NCBI GenBank assembly: GCA_021234155.1
Contig: JAJEKV010000006.1
Coordinates: 6,173,727 to 6,237,726, forward strand
Direction of reading: 5' to 3'
Origin: Isoetes taiwanensis
Taxonomy: Eukaryota; Streptophyta; Lycopodiopsida; Isoetales; Isoetaceae
Length of the DNA stretch: 64,000 nt
Shown here piece by piece: positions 10,990 through 21,262 of the stretch. The translations under genes and the position numbers were made by a program. The notes below the pieces were generated by a model that saw only the letters and a program-made list of their open reading frames with translations, was not told the origin of the DNA and did not search any database. The stretch's first letter is position 1; each line of letters begins with the position of its first letter.

Positions 10990-12400
10990 GTTGCCTTCCT
11001 TCTTATAATGCTTGAAGGCCTCCCGTTCCTTATCTGTTCTAGCCTCCTAGAAGGCTTTCCCATACTTCCTTGAAATCCTCATCTAATGGCGGGGTCTCCT
11101 CAATCTTCTTACCAAACTCACTTTCGAAAGAGTGGAAATCTTGATACAATGCGTTCTTGTCTCAAGCGGTCTCCTAGAGAGCATCGCCACAACATTAAAC
11201 TTAGGGCTTATATACTATATCAAAATCATACTCCTCAAGGAATTCCATCCACCTCCTTTGCCTTAGGTTGAGGTGGTTGGGTAAAAAAATCTTGGAGGCT
11301 CTGGTGATCAGTATCTAAGCTGAAACTTCCTCCCCGGCAAATAATGCCTCCAAATCCTTAGTGCCACGACAATGGCTAGAAGCTCACGATCATGGGTTGG
11401 GTAGCGTTGCTCGGCGTCGTTCATCTTCTTGAGTCGTGGCGACTACCCTTTCTTCTTGCATCAAAGACTGCCTTTGTTGCTAACTTGCTTGCATCGTGGC
11501 CACAATCTTGTCCTTTCCGGATCACGGAAGGGCGAGCACTGGAGCTGTTGTTAAAGGCCTCCTTGAGCTTCTCAAAGGAAGCTTGAACTTTCTCTAACCA
11601 ATCGTTTTCCAATCTTTCACCTTAGAGCGGCTCTTAGTGAGGTCCGTCAAAGGGGATGCCCACTTAGCAAAGTCCTTCACGAACTTTCTGTAATATCCCG
11701 CCAACCCGAGAAAGCTTCTTACCTCTGCTACATTCCTTGGAGCTGGCCAATCGACTACTGCTTCAATCTTTGCGGGGTCGGTGGAAATCCCCTTCGCCGA
11801 TATTACATGGCCCAAGTACTCCACTCTTTTGGGTAGCAAAGTGGCATTTGGAGAGCTTACCATACTGGCGATGGCGTCGAGCTTCTCAACACTTTTCTCA
11901 AATCTTTGATCATGATCTTCAATGGACTTCTTTGTAGACTAGAATGTCGTCAAAGAAGACAATGACAAACTCATCTAGGAAATCTCTGAAGACGTCGTTC
12001 ATGAGCCGCATAAAAGTTGCTGGAGCGTTCGACAACCCAAAGGGCATTACCGTGAACTCAAAGTGACCATACCGCGTTCTGAAGGTGGTCTTATGGATAT
12101 CCTCTTCCTTTATTCTTATCGATGGTACCACGACCTTAAGTCAATTTTTGAGAATACCCTTGCTCCTTGGAGCTGGTCCATCAAATCATCGCCCTTGGCA
12201 ATGCATACTTGTTCTTTATAAATGCTTGTTAAGGTGGCGATAGTCTATACACATTCTTAAGCTCCCATCTTTCTTCTTCACAAAAGTATAGGTGCTCCAA
12301 AGGGACACACTTGCTCTAATAAACCCAAGCTCAAGCAATTCACGGGGCTGCTTCTTGAGTTCTATCAAGTGCAGGGGTGCTCATCTGTAAAAGGTGCCTT
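10990..12400 (-). pseudogene. Reverse transcriptase and RNase H (pol fragment)
   Basis: In intact relatives this copies the element RNA into DNA and removes the template. Visible RT motifs on the minus strand are [19 protein letters not shown] at about 12270, then [34 protein letters not shown] and the catalytic FFDDILVY (the YxDD equivalent) at about 11930-11960. [20 protein letters not shown] and [12 protein letters not shown] follow at 11680-11830. The RNase H part reads W..K.QASFEKLKEAF, a DASKLATKAV stretch and TDHQSLQ near 11300. Frameshifts and stops separate these pieces. Lengths between motifs are normal, so damage is by small indels, not large deletion. Confidence 0.94.
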
Positions 12401-12659
12401 CTTTGGTAGGCTTAGCATCCGGAGCTAATGTGATCTCACATTCTACACCCTATAAGGTGGTAGGTGCGGATTTCATCGGGAATACATCCTTAAATTACGA
12501 GATGAGTCTTGCTCTTGGCACGGGCAAGCTGATTCCCCTTTTGATCGCTTCTATCTTGCTTATTGGGCTCAATTGCCACTAACCTCAAAATATAATCCAC
12601 CTTATTTCTTTCTATACTTTTCCTCCGGGTGCTTCAAGGAAATGCTTGCATAGAAGAAG

Positions 12660-13015
12660 CTGCCTTCTTACCTTTCACTATGAATTTTGCTGCCGTCCGG
12701 TGCCGTCATGGCGACTTCGTTGCGGTCACAATCAATCATGGCTTTGGCTGGCTTCAAGAATTCCATGCCTACTATAAGGTCATACCTTCCAATTTCCATG
12801 ACCTCTGCTCCCATCGGCCACTTACTTCCACTAAGGTCTATGTCGAATGTGATCCTCCTCCCCTTAGTGTGTCGAATGGCGCCGTTTGCCATAACAAGCG
12901 GCCTTGGCTTAGACTTCAATACCTTATTCTTCATTAGGGCAGCCAAGCTGGGGAAGCAAAGTTATGAGAACTACTGTGTCTATGAGGGACTACATATGGT
13001 TTGCTATCTATGATC
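12660..13015 (-). pseudogene. Retroviral-type aspartic protease (pol fragment)
   Basis: In intact relatives this cleaves the Gag-Pol polyprotein. Near 12960-12985 the minus strand shows the active-site region (DT...SSHNF context), but the codon after DT is broken by an apparent one-base loss, so the DTG triad is not read in frame. Downstream, LAALMKNKVLKSKPRPLVMA and DLIVGMEFLKPAKAMIDCD are typical of the flap and second half of chromovirus proteases. It lies directly after the gag linker and before RT. Confidence 0.8.
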
Positions 13016-13018
13016 CCA

Positions 13019-14282
13019 TCAGCCGCAATATTTGTAGGCCTGATCCTCAATATCACCTGACTCAATGTTTGCACATATGTGGCACTCACCATCTATGAAG
13101 TCCTGGGCCTCATGCTGGTCGTCGTCCTCATCCGCTTCTGTTGGAGAATCCCAATCCATAAGCTCTGCCAAAGCTGCCTGCATGACGAATGGGCAATCAT
13201 GTGCTTCGGTGCCACGGCTCACTGAGGCCCTTCCTCACCGGGCTTTGCTGGCCTCGATGGCGTGGCTGGCTGATTGCTTACTACGGTATTGCCCTTGATG
13301 CGTACTGCCTGAAGCTTTACCCTTGAATCTGGCCATTTGTTTCTCTTTGCATTGGTCGATGGTGCTTCTTCAAACTTATAGCTTTGTCTTGACCTCTGCG
13401 GTGACCTTGGGTTGATTGCTCTAACAAGCCTCTTGATATTCTTTGTTCAACCCTTCAATGTAGGTATCAAGCTGCTTGCCTTTTCGATACTCAGGGAACA
13501 TGGAGCACTGAGCGCATGAATTCCTCTGTATGCTTTGCTCACGACAATGTACCTGGTTCAACCTATAGAGGCTCTTTGGATCACTTTGCTAGTGTGCGAT
13601 CTTGGCACATAGTGCTGCGGAAAGCTTTCTTTGAAGGTCTTGAATCTGCAGCTGTTTTTCTTTTGAGCTTGTTAGACTTAGCATAGCCTTTCCACCAGAT
13701 TCTATTTGCTCCTATCAAGTTCTTGTAGCAACTTTCCCTATATCCTTGTCCTTCATGCTATAAGAGTTGCCAAATTCCTCCATTTCGTCAAGCCATGCTT
13801 ACGCCTCCATACGACTGTCCTTTCACGGCCTGACCCAACTTCCTAGTCTTCCACACATTGCTCATGCTTTGTCAACCTTCTTCGATAGTCATCGCCTTTC
13901 TTGCCACGGCTCTTACGTGGGTGTCGGATTCACTTTTGAGCTAGAAGCTGTCTTGGGTGTGTGAAGTGTCAGATGGCTGGAGCTAGGTGGAGTTGGAGAT
14001 CTTCTTTTTTCCTTTTCCTTTTCCTATCTCGACATTCCCCTGATTGTCTTGTCCCTCCTGCTGTGGACCTTCTTCAATGCCTTGTTGGGGTAGTGGTGGA
14101 GGTGGAGGTGGTGCAGGTGCGTATTCTTGGGCATTCATCAATGGGGTGGCCGGTGGATCGGTGATGCATCGATTCCTCATCTGGGCCGAGCCTTGCGTTG
14201 ATTGCTTTGGCGTCATTTCCTCGTTGTTGTCATCTGATCCGCGTCAGAATAGGTTCTGGGTACCCGATCTTTTGTCGGCCAT
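13019..14282 (-). pseudogene. gag region of the chromovirus, heavily frameshifted
   Basis: Gag would form the particle and bind RNA. A start codon at 14280-14282 is followed by a stop after 12 codons, then a Pro-rich stretch (YAPAPPPPPPLPQQG), a Lys/Gly-rich stretch, and a frame with a GLNKEYQEAC-like gag motif near 13440. The tail at 13019-13222 is acidic and links gag to protease. I could not identify an intact CCHC knuckle. Identification rests on position upstream of protease and general composition. Confidence 0.6.
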
Positions 14283-14299
14283 GGCCTTGGGAACTGAGC

Positions 14300-15815
14300 G
14301 GTGTTCCTTCTTTGCAAGGATTGATCATCAATGCTTGTTATTTAAAAGTACACACTAATCATTCTTGCTTATAATTGAATTGTTGTTAGGTACAAAAGAA
14401 ATCATATGAAATTTCCACTTACAAGTCAAGATCATGGTAAGACATTAATTAGTATATATAGAAATACATTTCATGAATTACATGGTAATAGCGAAGGGAG
14501 ATTATATTTTCAATACAATTACTTCCTTAACAAACAAATTTTCTCATCAGTGGCTTGCTCATGGACTTGAAGAAGTTCTTCACATTCTTCAATCCTATCC
14601 CCTTACCCGGCGTTCTGCGGGATTCTTCTTGCCGATCCTCCTTCAATGCTCTTGCCATCGAGGTTACGGAAGTTCGGTGCGATTCTTTGCCACTCTCGAC
14701 AAGTGTGCATCCACGAGGTGGCCCCTTGCGAAGTCGAGGCATGAAGTGCTACGGATCTCTTGAAGAGGATGACATGGTCTACTACATAATCCATCTTGGC
14801 ATCTTGACCAAACCACGAGAGTGCTATGAGGGCGCTTGGCAGTTCTTCTCCTCTTGGGCTGAACTCCTTGTGGAAAACTACCATCGCCCTTGGCTGGGAC
14901 GGGGAAGATAGTATCACGGTGACTTATCCACTGCCTCCCCCGCGGTTCCGTACCCTTCCTCTGGCGGCCGCCCGAAAACATCTAATCGCGGCGAGATCCT
15001 CATGGTCCCTCCACATTGTTGTTGCGTTCTCAGTTGATCTTTGCTAGATGCTTTCGCATGCTCCTAGGCGGACTGAGTCGGCTTGAGCTTGGGCCTCTCC
15101 CGGCTTGTACAACCTGCTTTGGATCTCTTGGAATTCCTCCCTCTGGAATGATGGGTTCTCTTGCTGATACATCTGCCTTATCTGTTGGTAGGCTTGTATA
15201 TACGACATAGTTGTCCGTAGGAATGTCGGCTCGGCTACCTCCTTGGAATTTCTTGGTAATCATAGTCGATGGAAATTAAGCTACCTGCTCCTTTGCCATA
15301 AGGCTTAGGGCTCATCGATCTGAGGCCTTCCTCTTGACAATAGGGAAGGTTGAGGGATGTCGTTAGCCATTATGTACTCCTGTGGTTGATGATCACGGGT
15401 GAGGGTCGTGATACCCATTGGTGGCTCGAAGTCTCGCCTTAGTATTTCCATTCTTAGGAGCGGGGCGTCTCTCCATGTTCCTTGCCTCCCTCATCTCCCA
15501 GCACAGGTTCTCTTCCTCTTCCTCTTAGTAATCTGCTCAATCTGCGGCATAGGTGTTTTGATGTGGAGCCGTAGTATTTCGTACTCCATGATCTCGATCT
15601 CGTGAATCCCTATACATCTGCGTCCAGGAGGTGTCGAGAGGTGCCAAATCAAGGGTTGAATTGCCCGGCTCCCTGGTTGGTTAGCGCCTATCTTTGCATG
15701 AACAAAGCTAAAATTTGCTTGGTTTGAGGCGTACCTATGCCTATGATGCTTCTGAGGTCATGTAGTGCGGCATGTTCTGGTTCTATCCCATAGCTTATTC
15801 TTGATCCTAGATCCC
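14300..15815 (-). other. Decayed minus-strand coding-like region, unknown
   Basis: Several minus-strand frames (14527-14981, 15030-15263) join poorly into one Gln/Arg/Pro-rich protein. One stretch reads QAYQQIRQMYQQENPSFQR and continues with further Gln-rich residues. Plus-strand frames are shadows. It may be an extra ORF of the retroelement or the gag of another one. No family is recognised. A small AT-rich noncoding gap lies at 14340-14520. Confidence 0.3.
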
Positions 15816-15819
15816 CCTC

Positions 15820-16056
15820 CTATGGTTTGGGACGAGAGAGTCTAGAGATACCCATTTCCCTCCCTAGGTGGCAAACTAACTTCCCATGGTAAGACCTTTG
15901 ATCATCTTGGCAAATAATGTCGGTGTAATAGGGAGTTCTAGTCAAGGTGGCATGAAGATCAAAGAGATGATCGAAGACATGGAAGGCTTGCTCAGCAGGG
16001 AAATCACGGATGTGATTGGCCTCATTGTACCATCTAACAAAGCTTGATGGCGCCAT
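15820..16056 (-). CDS. Small ORF of unknown function with upstream TATA box
   Basis: I do not recognise this protein. From the ATG at 16054-16056 the frame starts MAPSSFVRWYNEANHIRDFP and runs about 78 codons. An earlier in-frame ATG at 16152 would add an N-terminal, leader-like extension. The later ATG is preferred because the upstream sequence reads like a 5' leader and a TATA box lies about 110 bp upstream at 16163-16170. The ORF is followed on the same strand by the decayed coding-like region at 14300-15815, so it may be the 5' end of a longer broken gene. Confidence 0.3.
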   Translation of the reverse strand: MAPSSFVRWYNEANHIRDFPAEQAFHVFDHLFDLHATLTRTPYYTDIICQDDQRSYHGKLVCHLGREMGISRLSRPKP

Positions 16057-16162
16057 TGGCGAGAGATAGCTATAAAAATGGTTTGAGAAGATGAACAAGG
16101 AGCTAGAAAATCGCCAAGGAGGCTGAGGCGATTCGATGGGGAAAAATGACAAATGAGGCCCC

Positions 16163-16170
16163 TTTTATAG
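16163..16170 (-). promoter_or_regulatory. TATA box (CTATAAAA) upstream of the small ORF
   Basis: The minus strand reads GTCTATAAAAGGGGCC, a good plant TATA element, about 110 bp upstream of the ATG at 16056. Nothing else about the promoter can be shown. Confidence 0.45.
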
Positions 16171-16299
16171 ACTAGGGTTGCCTCGGGTTCCGTGCACAAG
16201 GGTTCCTGATGGGGAAGACTACCAATCTATGGCCCTGGGTGTCCAAATGAGCTACTATGAAGTGCAAGCTTAAGCAAAACAAAGCAAGAAATACTATAT

Positions 16300-16425
16300 G
16301 GCGGTTTGTTGGGGTGAAATTGGTCAATTTGAAATTGGTATCCGGATGGCTATCGCGAATTTGGGCCTTGCGTGAAGGATGGGGTCATTTTAGCCTGACC
16401 TTCGAGTTGACTTTGACTTTACATT

Positions 16426-16456
<31 letters not shown>

Positions 16457-16745
16457 GCTATATATGGCTGGCTTAGGGTGGTTATGCGAATTTGGGCCTT
16501 CAGAGTGAAAGGCGAGGAGGCCATTTTCACCTGACCTTAGATTTTAATTTTGTTTGGGACTTCTATAAAGAGTTTTAGGAAAATTAAAGATTCTAGCATG
16601 CTTATTTGGAAGTTTTCTAACCCAATTTGGAACTTTTTTCTGGGCTAATTGGGTAAAGTTTGGCCTAATTATGGCGAAACCCGGATGGCTATGCAATTTG
16701 GGCCTAGCGTTGAGGGCCGGGGTCATTTTAGCCCGACCTTCGATT
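16300..16745. repeat. Three direct repeats with GGATGGCTATGCGAATTTGG core
   Basis: Degenerate units at about 16344-16405, 16478-16545 and 16683-16745 each carry a TGGCTAT..AATTTGGGCCT core and a GGTCATTTTAGCC..ACCTTCGA tail. A (TA)n microsatellite lies at 16424-16456 between them. It is noncoding and separates the ORF at 15820-16056 from the H3-tail-like ORF. Confidence 0.6.
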
Positions 16746-16749
16746 TAAT

Positions 16750-17143
16750 TTAATATTAAAATTTTGCTAAATTTGCCTATAGTACCTTTACTAAATTACC
16801 CTACTTGGCTGCTTACAATTATAATGGCTACTACTAAACTAAAATTTGAGCAACTTACAACAAAATTTTATATTTATGGGGAAAAACTTAGCAATTTCAT
16901 TAATTTACACAAAATTGCATCCTCAGGGGGTATTCCTTGCGGATCACGGCTGGAAAGTGTATGCCCTTGGGCATCGGGGTTACCCTCTTCCGTGGATGCG
17001 AGAGGTTTCCTTCTTGAAGAGCTGGGTGAGCTTCGGCCTCATGACTACGCAACACCCTGCGTGGTCGTGGCGTCACCCTGTAGTGGGTGGCGAACTCTAC
17101 ATTACTTCATGAGCGCTCGAATGGTGCCTTCTAATGTCGGAGA
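16750..17143 (-). other. Intergenic/decayed stretch downstream of the H3-tail-like ORF
   Basis: No frame here continues the ORF at 17144-18029 convincingly. Frames on both strands are short and unlike known families. I see nothing further I can support. Confidence 0.3.
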
Positions 17144-18029
17144 TTAGTGCCTTTGTTGGAAGTGCTTAATCTCCCGAAAAACTCGGGCGTGCGGGGAGTT
17201 AGGCCCATGATGGACCTTCTTTGGCTTCTCCAGTCGTGGCGGCGGCGGCTTGGGCTGGTTCTTTGGTGGTCGGCCCCCCTCCACGTGGCGTTGGATGTTC
17301 TGGCGGCAGTACCAATCGTTATACCTCGTCCAACGACGAAGGTATTGTTGATACACCTTTAGGCTGGTGGTAGAGTCGGTCCTCCTTCAAGGTGAATGAT
17401 CGCTCGCCCGCCTTCTGCTTCTTAACCACCTTAGGTGGCTTGGGCCACTTTGGGTAAGGTGGTCTTGCGTCGGGGTTTGAAGTTCCCCCGACGTCTTCTG
17501 CGTCCCTTTCCTCCTCTTCTTCCTCGTCGCCTCCTCCTTCTTCTACCTCCTCTTCCTCACGCCGGGGAGGCTCTTCAATCACGACGGTCCTCCGGGGCCG
17601 ATCATTCTTCCTCTTCGTTCGCCTCTCCCTCTCTCTCAGCTCCCGCTCTCTCTCTCTTCTTTCTTGCGGCCTTTTCTTGGGCCACTCATAACCTTCTCCT
17701 TGCCCTTCTTCTTATTTGAAGGGCCTGCCTCTGAGTTTGGTGTTGGGGATGTTCTTCTGCTCTTCCACCTCGGTGTCAGAAGGCCCAAAGTGGCCGGGAT
17801 TCTCGGTTCTCACGGGTGCCTGGCGGCGAAAAACTCTTGCTAGGTGCCTCCTCCTTAAGCGTCATGGTAGGTTTAAAGCATTTGCTTTGCTGCTGGAGAA
17901 GGCCTCTTCCCCCGGCTTAGGTCGAAGGTGCTCAGGGATCTTCTTGACATGGCGACCTGCTGCTAAGTGCGCCATCGAGAGAGTAGGTCGCTCGCCGGCT
18001 TTCCTCGCAGTTTGTTTGGTTCGAGCCAT
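17144..18029 (-). pseudogene. Retroelement ORF with a histone H3-tail-like N-terminus
   Basis: The ATG at 18027-18029 is followed by ARTKQTARK, identical to residues 1-9 of histone H3, then AGERPTLSMAHLAAG. Beyond this the protein does not resemble a histone. It becomes Pro/Lys-rich, then has an Arg/Glu block (near 17590-17670), an acidic block (about 17500-17570, REEEEVEEGGGDEEEEEERD) and a basic Pro-rich C-terminus. The last part reads YQQYLRRWTRYNDWYCRQNI and ends at 17144. Three or four frameshifts (near 17860, 17800, 17715 and 17345) break it, though the frames continue one another smoothly. The tRNA-iMet primer site at 18597-18608 lies about 570 bp upstream on the same strand, so this would be the first ORF of an LTR element. 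The function is unknown; mimicry of the H3 tail is inference. Confidence 0.7.
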
Positions 18030-18596
18030 ACTTGACGGTCTAGAAAACGGGTGACGTAAGGCTGATCAAGAGAGATAAGGTGGAGGAAAGTTTGGAGGGA
18101 AAAATGAGGTGTCAGGGATATTTAAAAGGAAGGGTCCCTGGGAATATTCTCCTACCATTAATAGGCCTACTTATTAGCCCCCCCTATTAATTACCCCATA
18201 GTACCCTTAATATTAATATATGTTTAATTCTTAATACACCTAAAAATTCGTATTATACCTTTGAAATTTCCAATTTCCTAATGGTTTGAAGTGTAAATTA
18301 TGGATTTGCGCCATTTTTCACTCGGGTCTCAGATTGGCATGCTTCTTCGACCCATTTTAGGTGAAATTGGATGCAGATGCATAATTTTCACTCCAAATTT
18401 ACTAGAAGGTGAATTTGACTCATTCATTTCTTCGTCTAACACTTAACCTAATTCCGGACCCACTACTTAGGAAAAAAAAAAATTTTCCTCCCATTTTGAG
18501 GGTTTGATGGTGGAAATTTTATTTCACACCCTATAGGCCTGTTAGACTACTTTCATGGTTATGGTCAATGCTAGTTCTTGGTCAACCAAGAACATC
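18030..18596 (-). other. Untranslated leader between primer-binding site and H3-tail-like ORF
   Basis: This stretch is AT-rich and contains no open frame of note on the minus strand. It fits the long leader of an LTR retroelement. An A10 run near 18473-18482 and a TTGGTCAACCAAGAAC hairpin next to the primer site are the only visible structures. Confidence 0.4.
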
Positions 18597-18608
18597 GCTC
18601 TGATACCA
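18597..18608 (-). promoter_or_regulatory. Primer-binding site for tRNA-iMet (TGGTATCAGAGC)
   Basis: The minus strand reads TGGTATCAGAGC, the complement of the plant initiator tRNA-Met 3' end, used to prime first-strand synthesis in many plant LTR elements. It lies one base downstream of a CCCACA end, as expected for the LTR boundary. It fixes the element orientation as minus. Confidence 0.85.
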
Positions 18609-18609
18609 T

Positions 18610-20550
18610 TGTGGGCTCCTGCTAAACATCGGCACCCGGTGGTACACTTTCGGCGAGGAAATCCCGTCCGGCTCAACAACCGCGCGGGCCCTCGAGTCTA
18701 CCCACTCTGGAGCTCCGTAGTGCGGGAAGGGTTCTGAAGGTGTCTTCGCGCCCTTCCCCTATGGGCTCCTATCACGGTGGAAGCATAAACGCGTCGGAAC
18801 TAGCAATACAATACAATATGCTACCTCGAGGGTAGCTCAGCGACATATCCATAGATGCAAAGAACATAATCATATGCCATAAAACATGAGCTCCTACAGG
18901 TGGCTCCGACCGCGTAAAGCGATCGGGTGACTGGATAGGCCTCAAGATAAAGCGGACCGAGTCATAACAATGGCGGGGGGCTGGCATAAGACAATGGCTA
19001 GGGTTGACCACTCCATCCGCCCCTCACTGTGCATACTGCCAGATGGGCTAGATCAGGTGTGGCATGACTCTAACCTTGGGATATGCAATCCCATGGCATC
19101 ACCCATCGGGACTACTCTAGGTTGCATCTCACTGGTCCGTCGAGGTAGGAAGGGTTGCATCTCCCCTTCGGGGTCTAGAGGCTCCGCAGGCGACTAGAAG
19201 AATCGTGGCGACACCGCGATTCGTACCCGGTGAACCCCCAAAACAAGAGCCAAGCTGACACTTGCAACTCTTGAGGCGGGGCAACACCGCCGCCCGGGGA
19301 AGTGTCGGACCCATGCCGACCCCTGCGAGGTGGCCGGCCATAAGCCTAGCCCACTATGGGATCCCGTAGCCCCATTTCGGCCCGGGGATCCTCCCTCCCA
19401 TCTTGCCTCTAGCCCGTTGTGTAGTCTTTGAGTCACATCATAGCCTCCATAGCCGGTGGGTTCCTATGCCTGGCCGCAACTAATAGGAACTAAAGGGATC
19501 TACACTAGGAGCATACTACATGGCCCTAGGTCTCTACCCCCTTCCCAACACAAGAGGAACAACATGATCAACCATCATCACATAATCATCATGACAATAT
19601 CATATGAACATCTTAACCTAATCATACATATCTAACTATCGGTTAGGGTTCCTTGATTATGGTTCAAGATGTTCAACGAAAGATCTAGGGTGGCTCTACT
19701 CTAGACCACGAATCACTAACCCATGCGGGTGCTAACTTCCGGATGAACTAACTTTCTGAACTCTACTCAACCTACCTCCTCAGGGGCGCTTCCTCCCATC
19801 CACAGGCGTCTCCATGCTCCTTGGCGAGGTTCGAAGACTTGCTCCCTCAGCGATCATACACACCTTCGAGCTGCTTTGCTCGAGGCTAGGGCTGTGACGA
19901 GCGATGCTCGAAGCGGGGTTTGAGACGCGTAGATGAGAGTTCGGGTGCTAGGTCAGGGAAAAGAGGTCTAGGGTTAGGGTTAGAGCTAATATAGGTGTGG
20001 GTCCACATGGGATGCCCGTGGCACCACTAGGATGGCCGTGTGGCGGTTGCCCAATAGGATGAGGCCATGTGGAAATGGGCCTTATCCTAAGGTTATCTAA
20101 GTTAAGTAATTAGCTTAGATGTGCACCTGCCACTTTCTAAGGCATACAAGGCTTCCTAGGTAGACTTGTATGGTGGCGAGATCGAGGAATATACGTATTT
20201 ATAGCGTATATTCCTCTGGAACGTCACATACTCCCAGGCTCGCAAGAGCCCCTTCAGAAAGGGAGAGGCATTAACATACGGCCTGATATCTGCAAATACG
20301 CCCACAGGCCGCCTTACGGGCATGGGCGGCTTCTGAGGAAAACTATCGAGTGAGGCGGGTGATGAAGTAAGGCTATGCGGGGAGTCAAAGCGCATTCTCT
20401 CTAGAATCGCAAAAGGCGAACTTGGACAACGCAGGGACCTTGCTATGGGCGAGAGGTCAAACCCGAGTCCACCAGCGACTTTGGGGGCGCGCGCATTTCC
20501 ACCCGGACCACCTTCTTTGGCGGCAACCTCAACTAGTAGCACCAATTACA
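18610..20550 (-). mobile_element. 5' LTR candidate (about 1.94 kb) of the H3-tail ORF element
   Basis: The interval starts with TG (TGTGGGCTCC) and ends with CA (CCAATTACA) on the plus strand. Its inner edge touches the primer-binding site. A TATA box (CTATAAATA on minus, 20196-20204) lies within it. A 129-codon minus-strand frame at 20156-20545 falls inside U3 and is probably not a gene. No second LTR copy is found in the window, so the outer boundary is a prediction. It could equally end at about 20146. Confidence 0.55.
20196..20204 (-). promoter_or_regulatory. TATA box (CTATAAATA) in the LTR candidate
   Basis: The minus strand reads CGCTATAAATACG, inside an imperfect palindrome formed by GAATATACG and CGTATATTC. 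It fits the promoter of an LTR reading toward the H3-tail ORF. Confidence 0.45.
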
Positions 20551-21247
20551 GCTCAAGATTTTAGACACCAATATAAAATTTTCAATGTCATCCATTAATA
20601 TCGAATACTTATGACACCAACTATAACGTTGCACAAATATTAATGGCATGATCAATCATCATAATGAAATGATGTAATCATAAGATTGATCAAATTTTCT
20701 TTAGGGATACTAACCACTTCATAAACTTTTAGCGATTCCTCTCATCCTCTACACAACTATAATACCAACAACTAAAACAATGGGCTCATAAAAGATGCAA
20801 TTTACATCATTAGGACTTTGAAATAGCTTGGATAGAGATTTTGTCCACCATAGATCTGAGGAATAGTTTAAGAGATCCATCCTAGCGAGGAGGAGATGGA
20901 TTGTCAATTGCAGTTGGAAGCTTGATTTAGGGAGATCTATTTTGGCAAAAGAAATAGATTGATAAGATAGGACGGGCTCAATTCATCTTTGCATATATTA
21001 AATCACCTTATGTTTTCTCCAATCTATATTTCCACCTAACAAAAAGAATTTGCCATACAGATATTCAAAAATTACTCTGAAGTACTTCTTTTTTTTTTAA
21101 CGGGATCAGATTGGTAAGAATAGATCAAGAAGATGTAAATTTAAATTTATAGAGAGAAGATCATTTGGATTCTCAAGATAATGATTTCCATTCCAGTTTG
21201 CAATCTCCAGCATCAACTAGATGACTTGCAAACATCAAGAATAGCTA
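20551..21247 (-). other. Leader-like noncoding sequence of a second LTR element
   Basis: AT-rich sequence without open frames lies directly downstream, on the minus strand, of a second primer-binding site. The LTR candidate at 18610-20550 adjoins it. The simplest reading is that the H3-tail element inserted into the leader of this second element. Confidence 0.35.
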
Positions 21248-21260
21248 GACTCTAATACCA
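21248..21260 (-). promoter_or_regulatory. Second primer-binding site (TGGTATTAGAGTC)
   Basis: The minus strand reads TTGGTATTAGAGTC, two bases different from the tRNA-iMet complement, immediately after an LTR-like ...ATAACA end. The divergence may be mutation or C-to-T decay. Confidence 0.5.
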
Positions 21261-21262
21261 AT

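Larger units (their letters stand above)
9583..14282 (-). mobile_element. Ty3/gypsy chromovirus internal region, degenerate
   Basis: On the minus strand the order is gag, aspartic protease, reverse transcriptase, RNase H, integrase with H2C2 finger and DDE core, and a C-terminal chromodomain. This is the Ty3/gypsy order, and the chromodomain places it among the chromoviruses. All domains are present but separated by frameshifts and stops, so it is not autonomous as read. No 5' LTR directly abuts gag. The left edge meets block copy 1 after about 440 bp. Confidence 0.92.

Noticed and set aside
16424-16456. (TA)n tract as a regulatory element
   Set aside because: It is an ordinary dinucleotide microsatellite with nothing tying it to a promoter.
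18000-18029. A genuine histone H3 gene
   Set aside because: Identity to H3 stops after residue 9; the remaining sequence is Pro/Glu/Lys-rich with no histone fold, and length and composition differ.
9143-18609. One intact 12-kb LTR element with matching LTRs at 9.1-9.5 and 18.6-20.5 kb
   Set aside because: I compared the two end regions by eye and found no shared sequence, so they cannot be an LTR pair as read.
19965-19990. Telomere repeat (TAGGGTTAGGGTTAG)
   Set aside because: Only two to three units are present inside an LTR candidate; too short to mean a telomere or interstitial telomeric array.
20156-20545. 129-codon minus-strand ORF as a gene
   Set aside because: It lies inside the LTR candidate, overlaps its TATA box and shows no known domain.
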